NCBI GenBank assembly: GCA_016844935.1
Contig: JAERTK010000151.1
Coordinates: 1 to 59,162, forward strand
Source: Desulfobacteraceae bacterium
GTDB lineage: Bacteria; Desulfobacterota; DSM-4660; Desulfatiglandales; Desulfatiglandaceae
Reading direction: 5' to 3'
Length of the DNA stretch: 59,162 nucleotides
Shown here: positions 34,772-44,051 of the stretch, in pieces
Layout of the letters: each line of letters opens with the position of its first letter
How positions within the stretch are numbered: position 1 is the first letter of the stretch
The notes under the pieces: generated by a model
Seen by the model: only the letters and a program-made list of their open reading frames with translations
The model's database searches: none
What the model was told of the DNA's origin: nothing
Translations under genes and position numbers: made by a program

Positions 34772-37700
34772 ATGAATACTGAACATCATGCTTACATCGG
34801 AATTGACCTGGACCAGTTCAAGCTGCGCCTGACCCTTCCAGGGTCCGAGGCGGTAAGTTTTCATTTCGATACCCCTTCGCGCCGGTTTTACCTGTCTGTG
34901 ATCGCTTTGGTGGCGGAACAGATGATGCGGCAAGAAAACAGTGCTGCGTCTGTGCCGCTGGAAGATCATTCGGAGGTCCTGGCGCTTCTAAACGAAACGG
35001 TTGGTGGATCAGCCGGCTCTTCAGATAAGAAAAAACTGCTGCCGCGCATTTACCGGAAATGGAAGAGCGCCCTTCCGGATCTCGAAAACGCGCCGCTGTT
35101 CAAGGTGATGGGCCGGAAAAAGACCTATGACGAGTCATCGGCCTGGGTGTATCGGTTTGACCGGAAGATCCAGGACGTCTGGGCCAATCTCTTTGAGTAC
35201 CAGGGAAGTGGGGAAAAGGTAAGATTACGGTTCTCGGTTGAAAAAGTCGGGGTTGGACCGAAGGATATCGTTATCGTTTATGGGAATGAAAGGGATACTG
35301 AAACGGGCAGGGCCTGGGACCGGTTTATTGAATCCCTTGCGCCTGATGTCAAAGACGGGACCCCGACGGATGTTGAAAAGGATCAGAGAGGGAAGATTGA
35401 ATCGGAGCGCAATGTTTCTTTTGAACTTAAATCCTTGCTGCAGGAACCGGGTGATATCGAGAAAATACCGCTGAAAACCCGCCTTGAATTGATTGCCCGA
35501 CTGGCCATGACGCCGGGCCACGTTTCCTCGGGTCGTCCTGAAAGTCCGGGTTCTGCTAGAAAAAGCACGGCGAAATCCGAAATGAGTTTCCCTGCCGATC
35601 CGGAAATTTCAGAGAATCTTATCGGGGACATCTTCAACACGGGAAACGACAACCTGTATTATGCCGCGCCGGAACTTCAGGACGGCCGTTCCCCTTCACC
35701 CCGGTCGGAGGTGTATGCCCTTGGGGTCTTGCTCTACCAGGTGGTGGTGGGTGATCTGTCCCGTCCCCTGGATGCGGGTTGGAAAGAGACCGTAACCGAT
35801 GACATCCTGCGGGAAGATATTGCCGCCTGTGTTGAAACGCTGCCTGAAAAACGCCTGTCTTCACCCATGGCGTTAACCCGGCGACTCCGTACCCTGGATG
35901 AACGCCGAAAACTTCTGCTTCCTGAAATGACGCTGCGAACGCAGAATGCCTTCCCCAACCGCCGACGAAAAAGAAGGTGGATCGCCTACGGGTTTGCCAT
36001 GGCGGTCATTCTGGCCCTGCTGGTGCTGCCGGTCCTTTATTACCAGAAGATGAACCGGGCGGAAGCCGCCAGAAAAGCGGCTTATAAAACCAATCTGCCG
36101 AAAATCCGGGAGCTGCTGGAGGAAGAAAAATATGTTGCGGCGTATGGACTTGCCAAGAAAACCGAAGAAATCATTCCTGAAGACCCCACCCTTCAACGGC
36201 ACATCACTGATGCCACCAACACCCTGAATATCGAAACTACCCCACCAGGTGCAAAGGTCTCCTATCGGCCCTACGAGGACCTTGACGGACCGTGGATGGA
36301 TTTGGGTGTCAGTCCCATCAAGAACGTCAAGGTGCCCGTTGGGATGCATCGTTTTAAAATTCAGAAAGATGGATTTGTAAATAGGGTCCTGACCAAGCCG
36401 GTCAAGCTCAGGGGTGGGTTGGCGAAAAGGTATGAAGAACTGGAACGGAAGTCATGGCGTTTCAATTTGTATGAAAAAGGTATTCTGCCTCAGGGGATGC
36501 TCCCCGTCGATAGCGGCACCATCACCATGGCTTTGAATCAAATGCCTCCGGGCAAAGTCTGGGTGCCGGTGGACCGGTTTTTCATTGACGAGACGGAGGT
36601 GACCAACCGGGCCTACAAGGAATTTGTGAATGCAGGCGGATACAGTGATCCGGTTTACTGGGATCAGGCGTTTGTAAACGACGGGCGGGTGATACCTTGG
36701 GCTGAAGCCATGGGGAAATTTGTGGACCGAACGGGGCGGCCGGGTCCGTCCACATGGGAGTTCGGCAACTACCTCAAGGGCCGGGATGAATACCCTGTCT
36801 CGGGCGTCAGTTGGCACGAGGCAGCTGCGTACGCCAGATTCCGTGGCAAAAAGCTGCCCACCATTTACCACTGGGTTCATGCTGCCTTTCCCAGAGCTGA
36901 GAACCTCACTCCATTGTCCCCTTTGATACTGCCCCAGAGCAATATCGAAAAGAAAGGGCCGGCTGAGGCCGGCAGTTTCCCGGGAATCGGTTCCAGCGGC
37001 GCAAAGGACATGGCCGGAAACGTACGGGAGTGGTGCTCAAACGCCGTTGGTGAGAGACGATACTGCCTCGGGGGGATGTGGGAGGATCCCGCATACATGT
37101 TCACAGAGGGCATTGCGCTGTCGGCCTGGGACCGTTCTGCGGGAAATGGATTCCGGTGCGCACTCTACCCCAGGGACGCTGCCGTGCAAGATGAACTCTT
37201 GAAAGACATCAACCTGGGGTTCCGCGACCCTTATTCCATCCCCCCCTATTCAAAGAAAGCTTTCAGCGCCATTAAAGCCATGTTTGCCTATAAGCCAATC
37301 CCTCTGAACCCCGTGGTGGAGTCCCGAAAGAAAACCGCCCGGGGTTGGGTTCGTGAAACGGTGAGCATCGATGCGGCCTATAACGGGGAGCGGCTCATCC
37401 TTTATCTGGATTTGCCCGCCGGCTGCAAGCCCCCTTACAAGACCCTGATCTATTTCCCGGGCGGTAACGCTTTTAAACAAAAAACGTTTTCACGAAACTT
37501 CATGTGGGAGCCGTGGGACCTTTTTCCGGAGAACGGCCGGGCTTTGGTCAGTCCCTCCTATGCGGGCACCTATGAGCGTGGAGGAGGGGACGCCACCCGG
37601 TTTGCGAAAACAACCCCTGTTCAGCGTTTCCGCCAGTATTTGAACGATTTGCGAAGAACCATGGATTATCTGGAAACCCGTGAAGATATCGACGGTCAAA

Positions 37701-38098
37701 ACATTGTGTACATTGGCGTGTGCGTCGGAGCGCTTTTTGGCCCCATTTTCGCCCCCTACGAAGAGCGGATCAGGGGGCTCGTCCTGGTTTCGGGGGGAAT
37801 TGCGATTTCGGCTTCGCGACCCAAGCCAAAAGGCCTTGTGCAGCCTCTGGTGACGGTGCCGGTTCTCATGCTCAACGGAAAGTACGACTTCGCGTTTCCT
37901 TTGAAAACCCACCAGTTGCCCCTCTTTGAACTGATCAGCACCCCACCGGAACACAAAAAGCACGTCATCTACGACTGCGGCCATCTGCCGCTCCCCCGCG
38001 CGCCCATGATGAAGGAGATTTTCGACTGGCTGGACAAATACCAGGGACCGGTTGAATGTGGTTCAAATGGCAAGACTGTGACCCAATTGCAAAAATGA
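34772..38098 (+). CDS. Multidomain protein: novel N-terminal module, kinase C-lobe only, TM helix, PEGA-like, FGE domain, dienelactone-hydrolase-like domain
   Basis: 1108 residues. Residues 1-270 are a module I do not recognise (IGIDLDQFKLRLTLPG). About 285-380 is a Ser/Thr-kinase C-lobe (YYAAPELQDGRSPSPRSEVYALGVLLYQVV) with no glycine loop, no VAIK Lys, no HRD loop and no DFG. A membrane helix lies at about 403-424. A PEGA-like domain (TLNIETTPPGAKVSYRPYED) and an FGE domain (DRFFIDETEVTNRAYKEFV, VSGVSWHEAAAYARF, DMAGNVREWCS) follow. The last ~270 residues are an alpha/beta hydrolase with GVCVGA (Cys984 as likely nucleophile), GKYDFAFP and DCGHLP. It may sense or process an extracytoplasmic ligand; kinase activity is not expected. 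Confidence 0.85.
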   Translation: MNTEHHAYIGIDLDQFKLRLTLPGSEAVSFHFDTPSRRFYLSVIALVAEQMMRQENSAASVPLEDHSEVLALLNETVGGSAGSSDKKKLLPRIYRKWKSALPDLENAPLFKVMGRKKTYDESSAWVYRFDRKIQDVWANLFEYQGSGEKVRLRFSVEKVGVGPKDIVIVYGNERDTETGRAWDRFIESLAPDVKDGTPTDVEKDQRGKIESERNVSFELKSLLQEPGDIEKIPLKTRLELIARLAMTPGHVSSGRPESPGSARKSTAKSEMSFPADPEISENLIGDIFNTGNDNLYYAAPELQDGRSPSPRSEVYALGVLLYQVVVGDLSRPLDAGWKETVTDDILREDIAACVETLPEKRLSSPMALTRRLRTLDERRKLLLPEMTLRTQNAFPNRRRKRRWIAYGFAMAVILALLVLPVLYYQKMNRAEAARKAAYKTNLPKIRELLEEEKYVAAYGLAKKTEEIIPEDPTLQRHITDATNTLNIETTPPGAKVSYRPYEDLDGPWMDLGVSPIKNVKVPVGMHRFKIQKDGFVNRVLTKPVKLRGGLAKRYEELERKSWRFNLYEKGILPQGMLPVDSGTITMALNQMPPGKVWVPVDRFFIDETEVTNRAYKEFVNAGGYSDPVYWDQAFVNDGRVIPWAEAMGKFVDRTGRPGPSTWEFGNYLKGRDEYPVSGVSWHEAAAYARFRGKKLPTIYHWVHAAFPRAENLTPLSPLILPQSNIEKKGPAEAGSFPGIGSSGAKDMAGNVREWCSNAVGERRYCLGGMWEDPAYMFTEGIALSAWDRSAGNGFRCALYPRDAAVQDELLKDINLGFRDPYSIPPYSKKAFSAIKAMFAYKPIPLNPVVESRKKTARGWVRETVSIDAAYNGERLILYLDLPAGCKPPYKTLIYFPGGNAFKQKTFSRNFMWEPWDLFPENGRALVSPSYAGTYERGGGDATRFAKTTPVQRFRQYLNDLRRTMDYLETREDIDGQNIVYIGVCVGALFGPIFAPYEERIRGLVLVSGGIAISASRPKPKGLVQPLVTVPVLMLNGKYDFAFPLKTHQLPLFELISTPPEHKKHVIYDCGHLPLPRAPMMKEIFDWLDKYQGPVECGSNGKTVTQLQK

Positions 38099-38102
38099 AA
38101 CG

Positions 38103-38138
38103 GCATATGGCCAATGGTTTCAAACACCGGCCATATGC
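38103..38138. terminator. Hairpin between converging genes
   Basis: Perfect 10-bp inverted repeat GCATATGGCC (38103-38112) / GGCCATATGC (38129-38138). It lacks a T run, so factor-independent termination is uncertain. Confidence 0.4.
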
Positions 38139-38181
38139 TCACATTTCTACCAAATATAGACCAACTATCTTGAATCCAATT

Positions 38182-39990
38182 CTAATCCGATATGCCCCAC
38201 CAGTACATAATATTACGGGTGGCCTCGGGGAGGTTCGCGTATAGTGATCGAAACAGGGTTTGCACGTCGTTGTCAGTGTACTCTTCGGTGCCCATGCTGA
38301 TAAGGGGGGCGGCTTCAGAGGCATCCCACAGAATCCGTTTGGGGCCGTCGGTGGTTATGGACCATTCTTCCCACAGGGGCAGGTCCCCGCCGTTGGGATC
38401 GTTGTTTCGGTGGAAATTGGCCACATACTGCATCATGGCAGCGGAAAGGGCCTGACGTCCCGGTGTATCATGGCCGGGTGAAAAGGCCGCTCCGTAAAAA
38501 ATGCTGTAGAGAGAACCAAAAAAGAAGGGGAGGTCGGTTGCGTGGGCGGCACCCCAGGTAAACTGGTATGGGCTTCCGTCTTGCCCGTCCCATTGCAGCA
38601 GATAGGCATAGACCGCCTGATCCGTATTGGTTTTGAGAGCCCGTGCCAGATCGTCTACAAAGTTGACCCGCCAGTCCAGGCTGCTCCATTCGTTACAGGC
38701 TGAATAGAGGTCACGGTCTGCCTGCTGAGGGAAGATATCCCCCAGTGTGACCTCATCCTTGGTGACGACGGTTGATTCCGCCACCAGATGGGGAACCACC
38801 ACTTTGAACTGATCCACCCAGGTATAGGGACTGGAGGGGACCGGCTCCGTGACGCCATATTGGGGATTCATGTAGGCGTATTTCACGGGGAAGCCAAATA
38901 ATGGCTGGAACATTTTCATCTCGTCGGTATTACATCCCAGTATGATGGGAACCTTGTTGTAGTTTCCGGACGCAAGTGTTCCTGCCATGGTATCATCAGG
39001 GATTACGTATCCGTCCCTGAAAGCTGCGGAATGGACGGGTGAGCCGGAAACATTCCAGAAGCCCTGTACCAGTTGGTCGGCGGACTTGCTTTCAAGATAC
39101 GCTTTCACATCCCCGCCGGGAACCTCTGTCAACCCATCAATTTCGAGAAGTCGGTTAATAAATGCATCCGCATCGGCTTCACCTTTTTCCACGGTTCGCA
39201 ATTTCATACCGCCGCTCTGGTGTAGGACTTTGTGAAAGAGACCTTCCCCCAGTGGCGAAATGACCAGGCCCATGGCGTCATGGGCGCCTGCGGATTCGCC
39301 GGCCACCAGCACATTTTCCGGGTTTCCACCGAAGTTCTTGATATTGTTCTGAACCCACTCCAGCCCTTTCCGAATGTCCAGGAGACCAAAATTCCCGGAG
39401 TCAGCTGCTTCGTCATCCGCGGCACCGGTTCGAAGGGCCGGATGGGAAAGCCATCCCAGTGTTCCCAGACGGTATTGGACAAAGACCACCACCATGTTGG
39501 ATTGATTGGCGAGCATGGATCCCCAGTAATTCATGGCGATGCCATTAAAATTGTTTGAACCGCCGTGAATCCAGAAGTAGACCGGCAGATCCGTTTCATC
39601 GGTATCCGGCCGCCAGATGGCCAGGATGAGGCAATCCTCGCTCCCGATGGGCCCTGTTTTTTCAAGGGCTCCGGTAATCGGTTTCCTTCCCATCTGACTG
39701 CACGGGACACAATCGGTAGTGGCTTCAAGGGACTGAAGAACACCGTCCCAGGGTTCCGGGTCCTGTGGTGCTTTCCATCGGAGGCCGTTTTCCTTTGTGG
39801 GGGGCTTGGCGTAAGGGATGCCCAGCCAAGCCATGGTGTCATTGGCAAATGAAATGCCGGATACCTTGCCGAACTGGGTTGACTTGAGGAACCTGTCAAC
39901 AAGTGGTGCGCTGCCGTTGTCTGAATCGCTGCAACCCATTATCGCAAATATGGGAAGCAGAAGGATGAACAATCGTAGTCTCTTTTTCAT
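38182..39990 (-). CDS. Type-B carboxylesterase lipoprotein
   Basis: 602 residues. Signal peptide with lipobox ending in Cys20 (LPIFAIMGC). Alpha/beta hydrolase features of the carboxylesterase/PNB-esterase family: GIPYAKPP, SEDCLILAIWRP, YFWIHGGSN (oxyanion hole), NVLVAGESAGAHD with nucleophile Ser233. It should hydrolyse ester substrates at the cell envelope; the substrate is unknown. It converges with the gene at 34772. The next gene, at 40261, runs the other way. Confidence 0.93.
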   Translation of the reverse strand: MKKRLRLFILLLPIFAIMGCSDSDNGSAPLVDRFLKSTQFGKVSGISFANDTMAWLGIPYAKPPTKENGLRWKAPQDPEPWDGVLQSLEATTDCVPCSQMGRKPITGALEKTGPIGSEDCLILAIWRPDTDETDLPVYFWIHGGSNNFNGIAMNYWGSMLANQSNMVVVFVQYRLGTLGWLSHPALRTGAADDEAADSGNFGLLDIRKGLEWVQNNIKNFGGNPENVLVAGESAGAHDAMGLVISPLGEGLFHKVLHQSGGMKLRTVEKGEADADAFINRLLEIDGLTEVPGGDVKAYLESKSADQLVQGFWNVSGSPVHSAAFRDGYVIPDDTMAGTLASGNYNKVPIILGCNTDEMKMFQPLFGFPVKYAYMNPQYGVTEPVPSSPYTWVDQFKVVVPHLVAESTVVTKDEVTLGDIFPQQADRDLYSACNEWSSLDWRVNFVDDLARALKTNTDQAVYAYLLQWDGQDGSPYQFTWGAAHATDLPFFFGSLYSIFYGAAFSPGHDTPGRQALSAAMMQYVANFHRNNDPNGGDLPLWEEWSITTDGPKRILWDASEAAPLISMGTEEYTDNDVQTLFRSLYANLPEATRNIMYWWGISD

Positions 39991-40260
39991 TTACATCTCC
40001 TTTCGCCAATAAGGTTTTCAAATTGACCTAATTCTACGGGACTTGACGGATAGTTGACGGTTCGAACCGTCCACGATTCTCATTTTTTTAAGAAATCATG
40101 AAATAATTCTTGATTCCCTGACAAATTGATTACCCGCCCGACCCCTGATTTCTCCGAACAATGGCTGACATCAATGCGGTATTGTCCTCTGGAAAATCCA
40201 AAAATATCTTTTGACATTCCGGGGTAGAAAGGCATCGTTAATGATCAGGGGAGGTTTGTT

Positions 40261-40476
40261 ATGGCCGCTAAACCCACCTATGAGCAATTGGAGAGTAAAG
40301 GACGGGAATTGGAGCAAGGGGAAACTGCGCTCAAACGTGCCATGGAGGCTTTGATTGACAGTGAAAAACGTTCATTCGAGGAGCGGGAACTTTTTCTCAA
40401 TGAAATGGGACGTATGCCCAAGCCCTATCAAAAGGACAATCTTGAAAAGGGTTTGAGCAAAGCCCTCGATGATTAG
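40261..40476 (+). CDS. Small coiled-coil protein, resembling PAS-kinase linker segments
   Basis: 71 residues with GGGGAGG before ATG 40261. KPTYEQLESKGRELEQGETALKRAMEALIDSEKR is a heptad-rich coil of the kind that precedes PAS domains in sensor kinases, but the PAS and kinase parts are absent. It ends FLNEMGRMPKPYQKDNLEKGLSKALDD. It may be an orphan fragment or a genuine small protein. Overlaps the converging DUF39 gene by 4 bases. Confidence 0.6.
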   Translation: MAAKPTYEQLESKGRELEQGETALKRAMEALIDSEKRSFEERELFLNEMGRMPKPYQKDNLEKGLSKALDD

Positions 40477-41639
40477 GCGGGTAATGTTTCCAGGGGCTGG
40501 GTCAGCAGAAAATCTCCTTTTTCCACCCATTCCTTGAGGATATTGGCAATCTCCAGGGATCTCTTGTGGGAAGAAATAGGAACTGATGGTACGTCCTGCC
40601 CGTTAACGCGAATCATGCCGTTTTTGAGATCCGCATAGCTGACCCGGGCGAGGCTTTTCCCTTCACCCTTTGGATAATCGTTCCCATAATCAATGACCTG
40701 GGTGTAAAGATTTTCATCTGAGACACCCGTATATTGCGCCATTTCCGCATCCAGAATGGGGATGGGAATTCCCAGTCCCACGGCGAGGGAACAGCCGTAC
40801 CCCAGCATGCTGACCCCCACAACCCACCTGGGATCCATCTGTTTCATGTCTCCGCTCACCATGAGGGTGCCGGAAGGGGTTAAGGGGACGTGGTTTTCGT
40901 GCCTTTCAGCGTTGGGGTTATGCTGGGTGCCCGGCGCGACCACATATCCTTGGGCACCGCCCAGAAAAATTCGGGTCCCCATGCCGATGGTCCGGTAGTA
41001 AGGGTCGTTAAAAAGCGGACTGAGTTCACCGGCGGTGGCATAATTGGCATTCCCCCCGTTGGGCTTTAAAACCCCCATGTAGGTGTAGATGGTTTTCTTG
41101 GTGAGGTTGATGGCGCAATTGTAGTTTTGATAAGCGTTTCTGGGATTGAGCATCATGGCGTAGGGAAGGTCCGAAAGGGCAACCTTTTTCTTCACATGGG
41201 TCTTGGGGTAGCAGTCGGTGCCATAGGCGGTGGCACGGAGTTCGACCTTTTTACCCGCCACCAGATCGTGGAGTACGTGACCGCCACCGTATTTGAACTG
41301 GCCCGGATGGACCCCGTTTAACGGATCATCCTCCTTAGGTTCCGTGGCCCCGATGTAACAGTCCACAGCTGCCAGACCGGCGTAAGCAGGTACGCCATTC
41401 AGAAACGTGGTCGCGGCTTTAATGCCGGGTTTGGTGTGTCCGAAATTAATGAAGGCCCCGGAGGAACACATGGGAGAAAAGGTTCCCGTGGTGACCACAT
41501 CCACTTCCCGGGCCGCCTTTTCAGTACCGTTTTTCTTAACGATGCCGACCATTTCATCGGCCGTAACCACAACGACCTTCCCCTCTTTAATCTTCTTGTT
41601 GATGTCTTCGATGGTTTTGGAAACCTTTTTTTTCGCCAT
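40473..41639 (-). CDS. DUF39 / HcyBio homocysteine biosynthesis protein
   Basis: 388 residues from ATG 41639 (MAKKKVSKTIEDINKKIKEGKVVVVTADEM); the longer frame to 41810 lacks similarity. Typical segments: TTGTFSPMCSSGAFINFGH, FKYGGGHVLHDLVAGKKVELRATAYGTDCYP, IFLGGAQGYVVAPGTQHNP. The DUF39 family is linked in methanogens and sulfate reducers to conversion of aspartate semialdehyde to homocysteine with sulfide (established knowledge); usual partners with CBS/ferredoxin domains are not adjacent here. Confidence 0.92.
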   Translation of the reverse strand: MAKKKVSKTIEDINKKIKEGKVVVVTADEMVGIVKKNGTEKAAREVDVVTTGTFSPMCSSGAFINFGHTKPGIKAATTFLNGVPAYAGLAAVDCYIGATEPKEDDPLNGVHPGQFKYGGGHVLHDLVAGKKVELRATAYGTDCYPKTHVKKKVALSDLPYAMMLNPRNAYQNYNCAINLTKKTIYTYMGVLKPNGGNANYATAGELSPLFNDPYYRTIGMGTRIFLGGAQGYVVAPGTQHNPNAERHENHVPLTPSGTLMVSGDMKQMDPRWVVGVSMLGYGCSLAVGLGIPIPILDAEMAQYTGVSDENLYTQVIDYGNDYPKGEGKSLARVSYADLKNGMIRVNGQDVPSVPISSHKRSLEIANILKEWVEKGDFLLTQPLETLPA

Positions 41640-41772
41640 TTGCAATTGACCTCCCCCGGAAATTAAGCAGTCGTGTGAGGGCGCACCCTCAGGAGACTGG
41701 AATCGCGCGACGGTGCATGATAAGGTTTCTTTCCACACTTGACAAGAAAAAGTTGTTTCCCTCCTGGGAATC

Positions 41773-41801
41773 TTGACTTTCCCCAAGCCTTGAGATAACA
41801 A
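41773..41801 (+). promoter_or_regulatory. Candidate promoter of the kdsA-rpoN cluster
   Basis: TTGACT (41773-41778), 17-base spacer, TAACAA (41796-41801). It lies 264 bases before kdsA; the transcript would cross the palindrome at 41823-41984. Confidence 0.45.
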
Positions 41802-41822
41802 TATCGTCATACAGTCCTTGTA

Positions 41823-41984
41823 AGGGCCTCGGAAAAAATTAAATACACAACCTGGCTTGTCCTTTGGCCCGTCTACAGCGTTGCATCCACCGGCACATAT
41901 CCACTAATATGCACTGGTGGATGCGCCTTGTATACAAACCAAAATACGGCGCAATTTTGCGCATTTAATTTTTGCCGAGACCCT
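41823..41984. repeat. 162-bp palindromic, MITE-like element upstream of kdsA
   Basis: Outer 22-bp inverted repeats (41823-41844 against 41963-41984) agree at about 20 positions: AGGGCCTCGG...TTAAAT and ATTTAATTTTTGCCGAGACCCT. An inner hairpin GCATCCACC (41883-41891) / GGTGGATGC (41916-41924) extends through CACATAT/ATATGCA. No coding capacity. It might be a mobile element remnant or a 5' leader structure. Confidence 0.7.
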
Positions 41985-42064
41985 GAGGAATCAGCCGGGG
42001 CCTCAAAACCATCCGCATCGTTTGTCCTCAGTAAAAACTTTTCAGGTTTTCTGGAATCAGGAAT

Positions 42065-42886
42065 ATGGGAATACAACTTAATTCAGGCAGTTTGTCCATT
42101 GAAACAGAGGGGCCATTTTTCTTGATTGCAGGACCCTGCGTTATCGAAAGTCAATCCACTGCCCTCGAAATCGCCGGCTTTTTGAAAGAAGTGGGTGAAG
42201 AACTCAATATCCCGGTCATTTTTAAAGCCTCTTACGACAAGGCGAACCGGACCTCTTTGACGTCGTACCGGGGCCCTGGTCTTGAAGAAGGTCTCCATAT
42301 TCTTCAAGAGATCAAACAGCAGACAGGATTGCCCGTCTTGTCGGATGTGCATCATATGAGTGAGGTGGAGAAAGCCGCCCGGGTGCTCGATGTGATCCAG
42401 ATCCCGGCATTCCTGTGCCGCCAGACCGATTTTATCGGGCACGTGGCGAGATTTGGAATTCCTGTGAATATCAAGAAAGGCCAGTTTATTTCCCCTCTCG
42501 AAATGGGGCCCATTACGGAGAAAGTCATCGCCGCCGGAAACCGGAATATTCTCATTACGGAGAGAGGGTTTTCCTTCGGCTATAATAACCTTGTGGTCGA
42601 CATGAGGTCGCTGGCCATAATGGGAACGCTGGGTTTCCCCATTGTGTTTGACGCCACACACAGCGTGCAGTTGCCGGGTGGCGCGGGGAACAGTTCCGGT
42701 GGGCAGCGGGAGTTTGTGGGGTGCCTTTCAAAAGCGGCAGTGGCGGCAGGCGCAAACGGCGTTTTTATGGAAGTTCACCCGGATCCGGATTGTGCCCTGT
42801 GTGACGGACCCAATTCATTGCCCCTCACGGATGTAAAGCCTCTGGTAAGAATGCTCAAGCGTTTGCACGGGACCGTTCGGTCATAG
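42065..42886 (+). CDS. kdsA: 3-deoxy-8-phosphooctulonate synthase
   Basis: 273 residues. Condenses PEP with arabinose 5-phosphate to Kdo-8-phosphate for lipopolysaccharide. Signature segments: FFLIAGPCVIES, FKASYDKANRTSLTSYRGPG, LSDVHHMSEVEKAA, IQIPAFLCRQTDF, NILITERGFSFGYNNLVVDMR, FDATHSVQLPGG. First gene of the cluster kdsA-kdsC-lptC-lptA-lptB-rpoN. Confidence 0.97.
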   Translation: MGIQLNSGSLSIETEGPFFLIAGPCVIESQSTALEIAGFLKEVGEELNIPVIFKASYDKANRTSLTSYRGPGLEEGLHILQEIKQQTGLPVLSDVHHMSEVEKAARVLDVIQIPAFLCRQTDFIGHVARFGIPVNIKKGQFISPLEMGPITEKVIAAGNRNILITERGFSFGYNNLVVDMRSLAIMGTLGFPIVFDATHSVQLPGGAGNSSGGQREFVGCLSKAAVAAGANGVFMEVHPDPDCALCDGPNSLPLTDVKPLVRMLKRLHGTVRS

Positions 42887-42926
42887 GCGCCTCACCCATC
42901 AACGACCCCCGGTGGAGTAGAATCAA

Positions 42927-43448
42927 ATGGAAGGCAAGGCTGTTGGAATAAAACTACTTTTCCTGGATGTTGACGGGGTTCTGACGGATGGCCGTATTAC
43001 ATTGACCGAAAATGGGGAAGAGATAAAGTCGTTTGATGTGAAAGACGGGTTCGGGTTGAAACTCCTCATGAGAGATGGGATAGAAGTTGTGATCGTTACG
43101 GGACGAAGGTCCCGGGTTGTTGCCCACCGCGCCAGGGAGCTGGGAATCCGTGAGGTATATCAGGGGATCTCGGACAAGCGCCTTGTCTGCAGACGATTGA
43201 TTGAGAAAAGAGGCCTCCATAAATCGCAAGTGGGTTCTGTGGGGGATGATTTGCCCGATCTGGCCATGTTTCTAGAATCCGGTTTGTGCATCACCGTGGC
43301 GGATGCCGTCAGGGAAGTTCGGGAGCAGGCGGATTTTATAACAAGCAAAAAAGGTGGCATGGGCGCTGTCAGGGAGATTTCCGAATGGATATTGAAATGC
43401 CGTGGGCGGTGGCCTAGAATTGCCTTTACAGAACAAAGCAGGGGTTGA
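42927..43448 (+). CDS. kdsC: Kdo-8-phosphate phosphatase (HAD type C0)
   Basis: 173 residues. HAD motifs LLFLDVDGVLTDGRI with nucleophile Asp, FDVKDGFGLKLLMRDGIEVVIVTGRRS and SVGDDLPDLAMF. Small tetrameric HAD phosphatases of this type remove the phosphate from the KdsA product. Lies 40 bases downstream of kdsA. Confidence 0.95.
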   Translation: MEGKAVGIKLLFLDVDGVLTDGRITLTENGEEIKSFDVKDGFGLKLLMRDGIEVVIVTGRRSRVVAHRARELGIREVYQGISDKRLVCRRLIEKRGLHKSQVGSVGDDLPDLAMFLESGLCITVADAVREVREQADFITSKKGGMGAVREISEWILKCRGRWPRIAFTEQSRG

Positions 43449-43466
43449 TATACTGCGGCTCGTTCC

Positions 43467-44051
43467 ATGAAAAGTTTTGTGAAAAGACATTGGCCCCTTG
43501 TGGGAGTTGGCATTTTACTTCTGTTGGTGGTCTTCTACTTTGCAAAGGCCGGCAAGGATTTTGTGAAAACCGCCGCCTTGCTGAAGGACGTTATTTCAGG
43601 TGAGGGTGTAAATCTCAAAGATATTCACTATCGCCAGGATGATCCGGATGAAAAGATAAAGTGGGTTCTGGACGCGAAGGAAGTTCGCTTCTCTGAAGAT
43701 AGAAAGACCATTCATTTTTTTGAATTCTATTTGGAAGTGGAAGCGGAGGGGAGACCCGGATTTTCCCTGAAAGGCGAACGAGGGGTTTACCTCAAAGATA
43801 GCGGGAAGATTGAGCTGTGGGGAAAATTGGACGGGACTTACGGGACAGAATATCGGTTCCTTACGGAGTATGTGGTGATTAACGAGAAGAAAGGCACTGT
43901 GAATAATGAAGAACCGGTGGAGATATCGGGTCCACTTTTTACGGTGAGGGGAAAGGGCCTTTTTGCCGATCTTTCAGAGAAGAGGATCAAGATTTTGTCA
44001 GATACGGTGACAACCATTGACCGGGAAGCGGAGGCAACTGCATCCCCATGA
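43467..44051 (+). CDS. lptC: LPS export protein LptC
   Basis: 194 residues. One N-terminal membrane helix (WPLVGVGILLLLVVFYFA) and a periplasmic beta-jellyroll domain (IHYRQDDPDEKIKWVLDAKEVRFSEDRKTIHFFEFYLEV), as in LptC, which bridges LptB2FG to LptA. Overlaps lptA by 4 bases. Sequence similarity in this family is low, so the call depends partly on position. Confidence 0.9.
   Translation: MKSFVKRHWPLVGVGILLLLVVFYFAKAGKDFVKTAALLKDVISGEGVNLKDIHYRQDDPDEKIKWVLDAKEVRFSEDRKTIHFFEFYLEVEAEGRPGFSLKGERGVYLKDSGKIELWGKLDGTYGTEYRFLTEYVVINEKKGTVNNEEPVEISGPLFTVRGKGLFADLSEKRIKILSDTVTTIDREAEATASP

Larger units (their letters stand above)
41640..42064. other. Divergent intergenic region between the DUF39 gene and kdsA
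   Basis: 425 bases without a gene. It holds a plus-strand promoter (41773-41801) and a 162-bp palindromic element (41823-41984), described separately. GGGGGAGG just before 41639 on the minus strand is the DUF39 ribosome site. Confidence 0.6.

Noticed and set aside
36500..37200. A second DGR variable repeat in the FGE domain of the gene at 34772
   Set aside because: Its FGE C-terminus (NGFRCALYPRD) has no nucleotide match to the TR.
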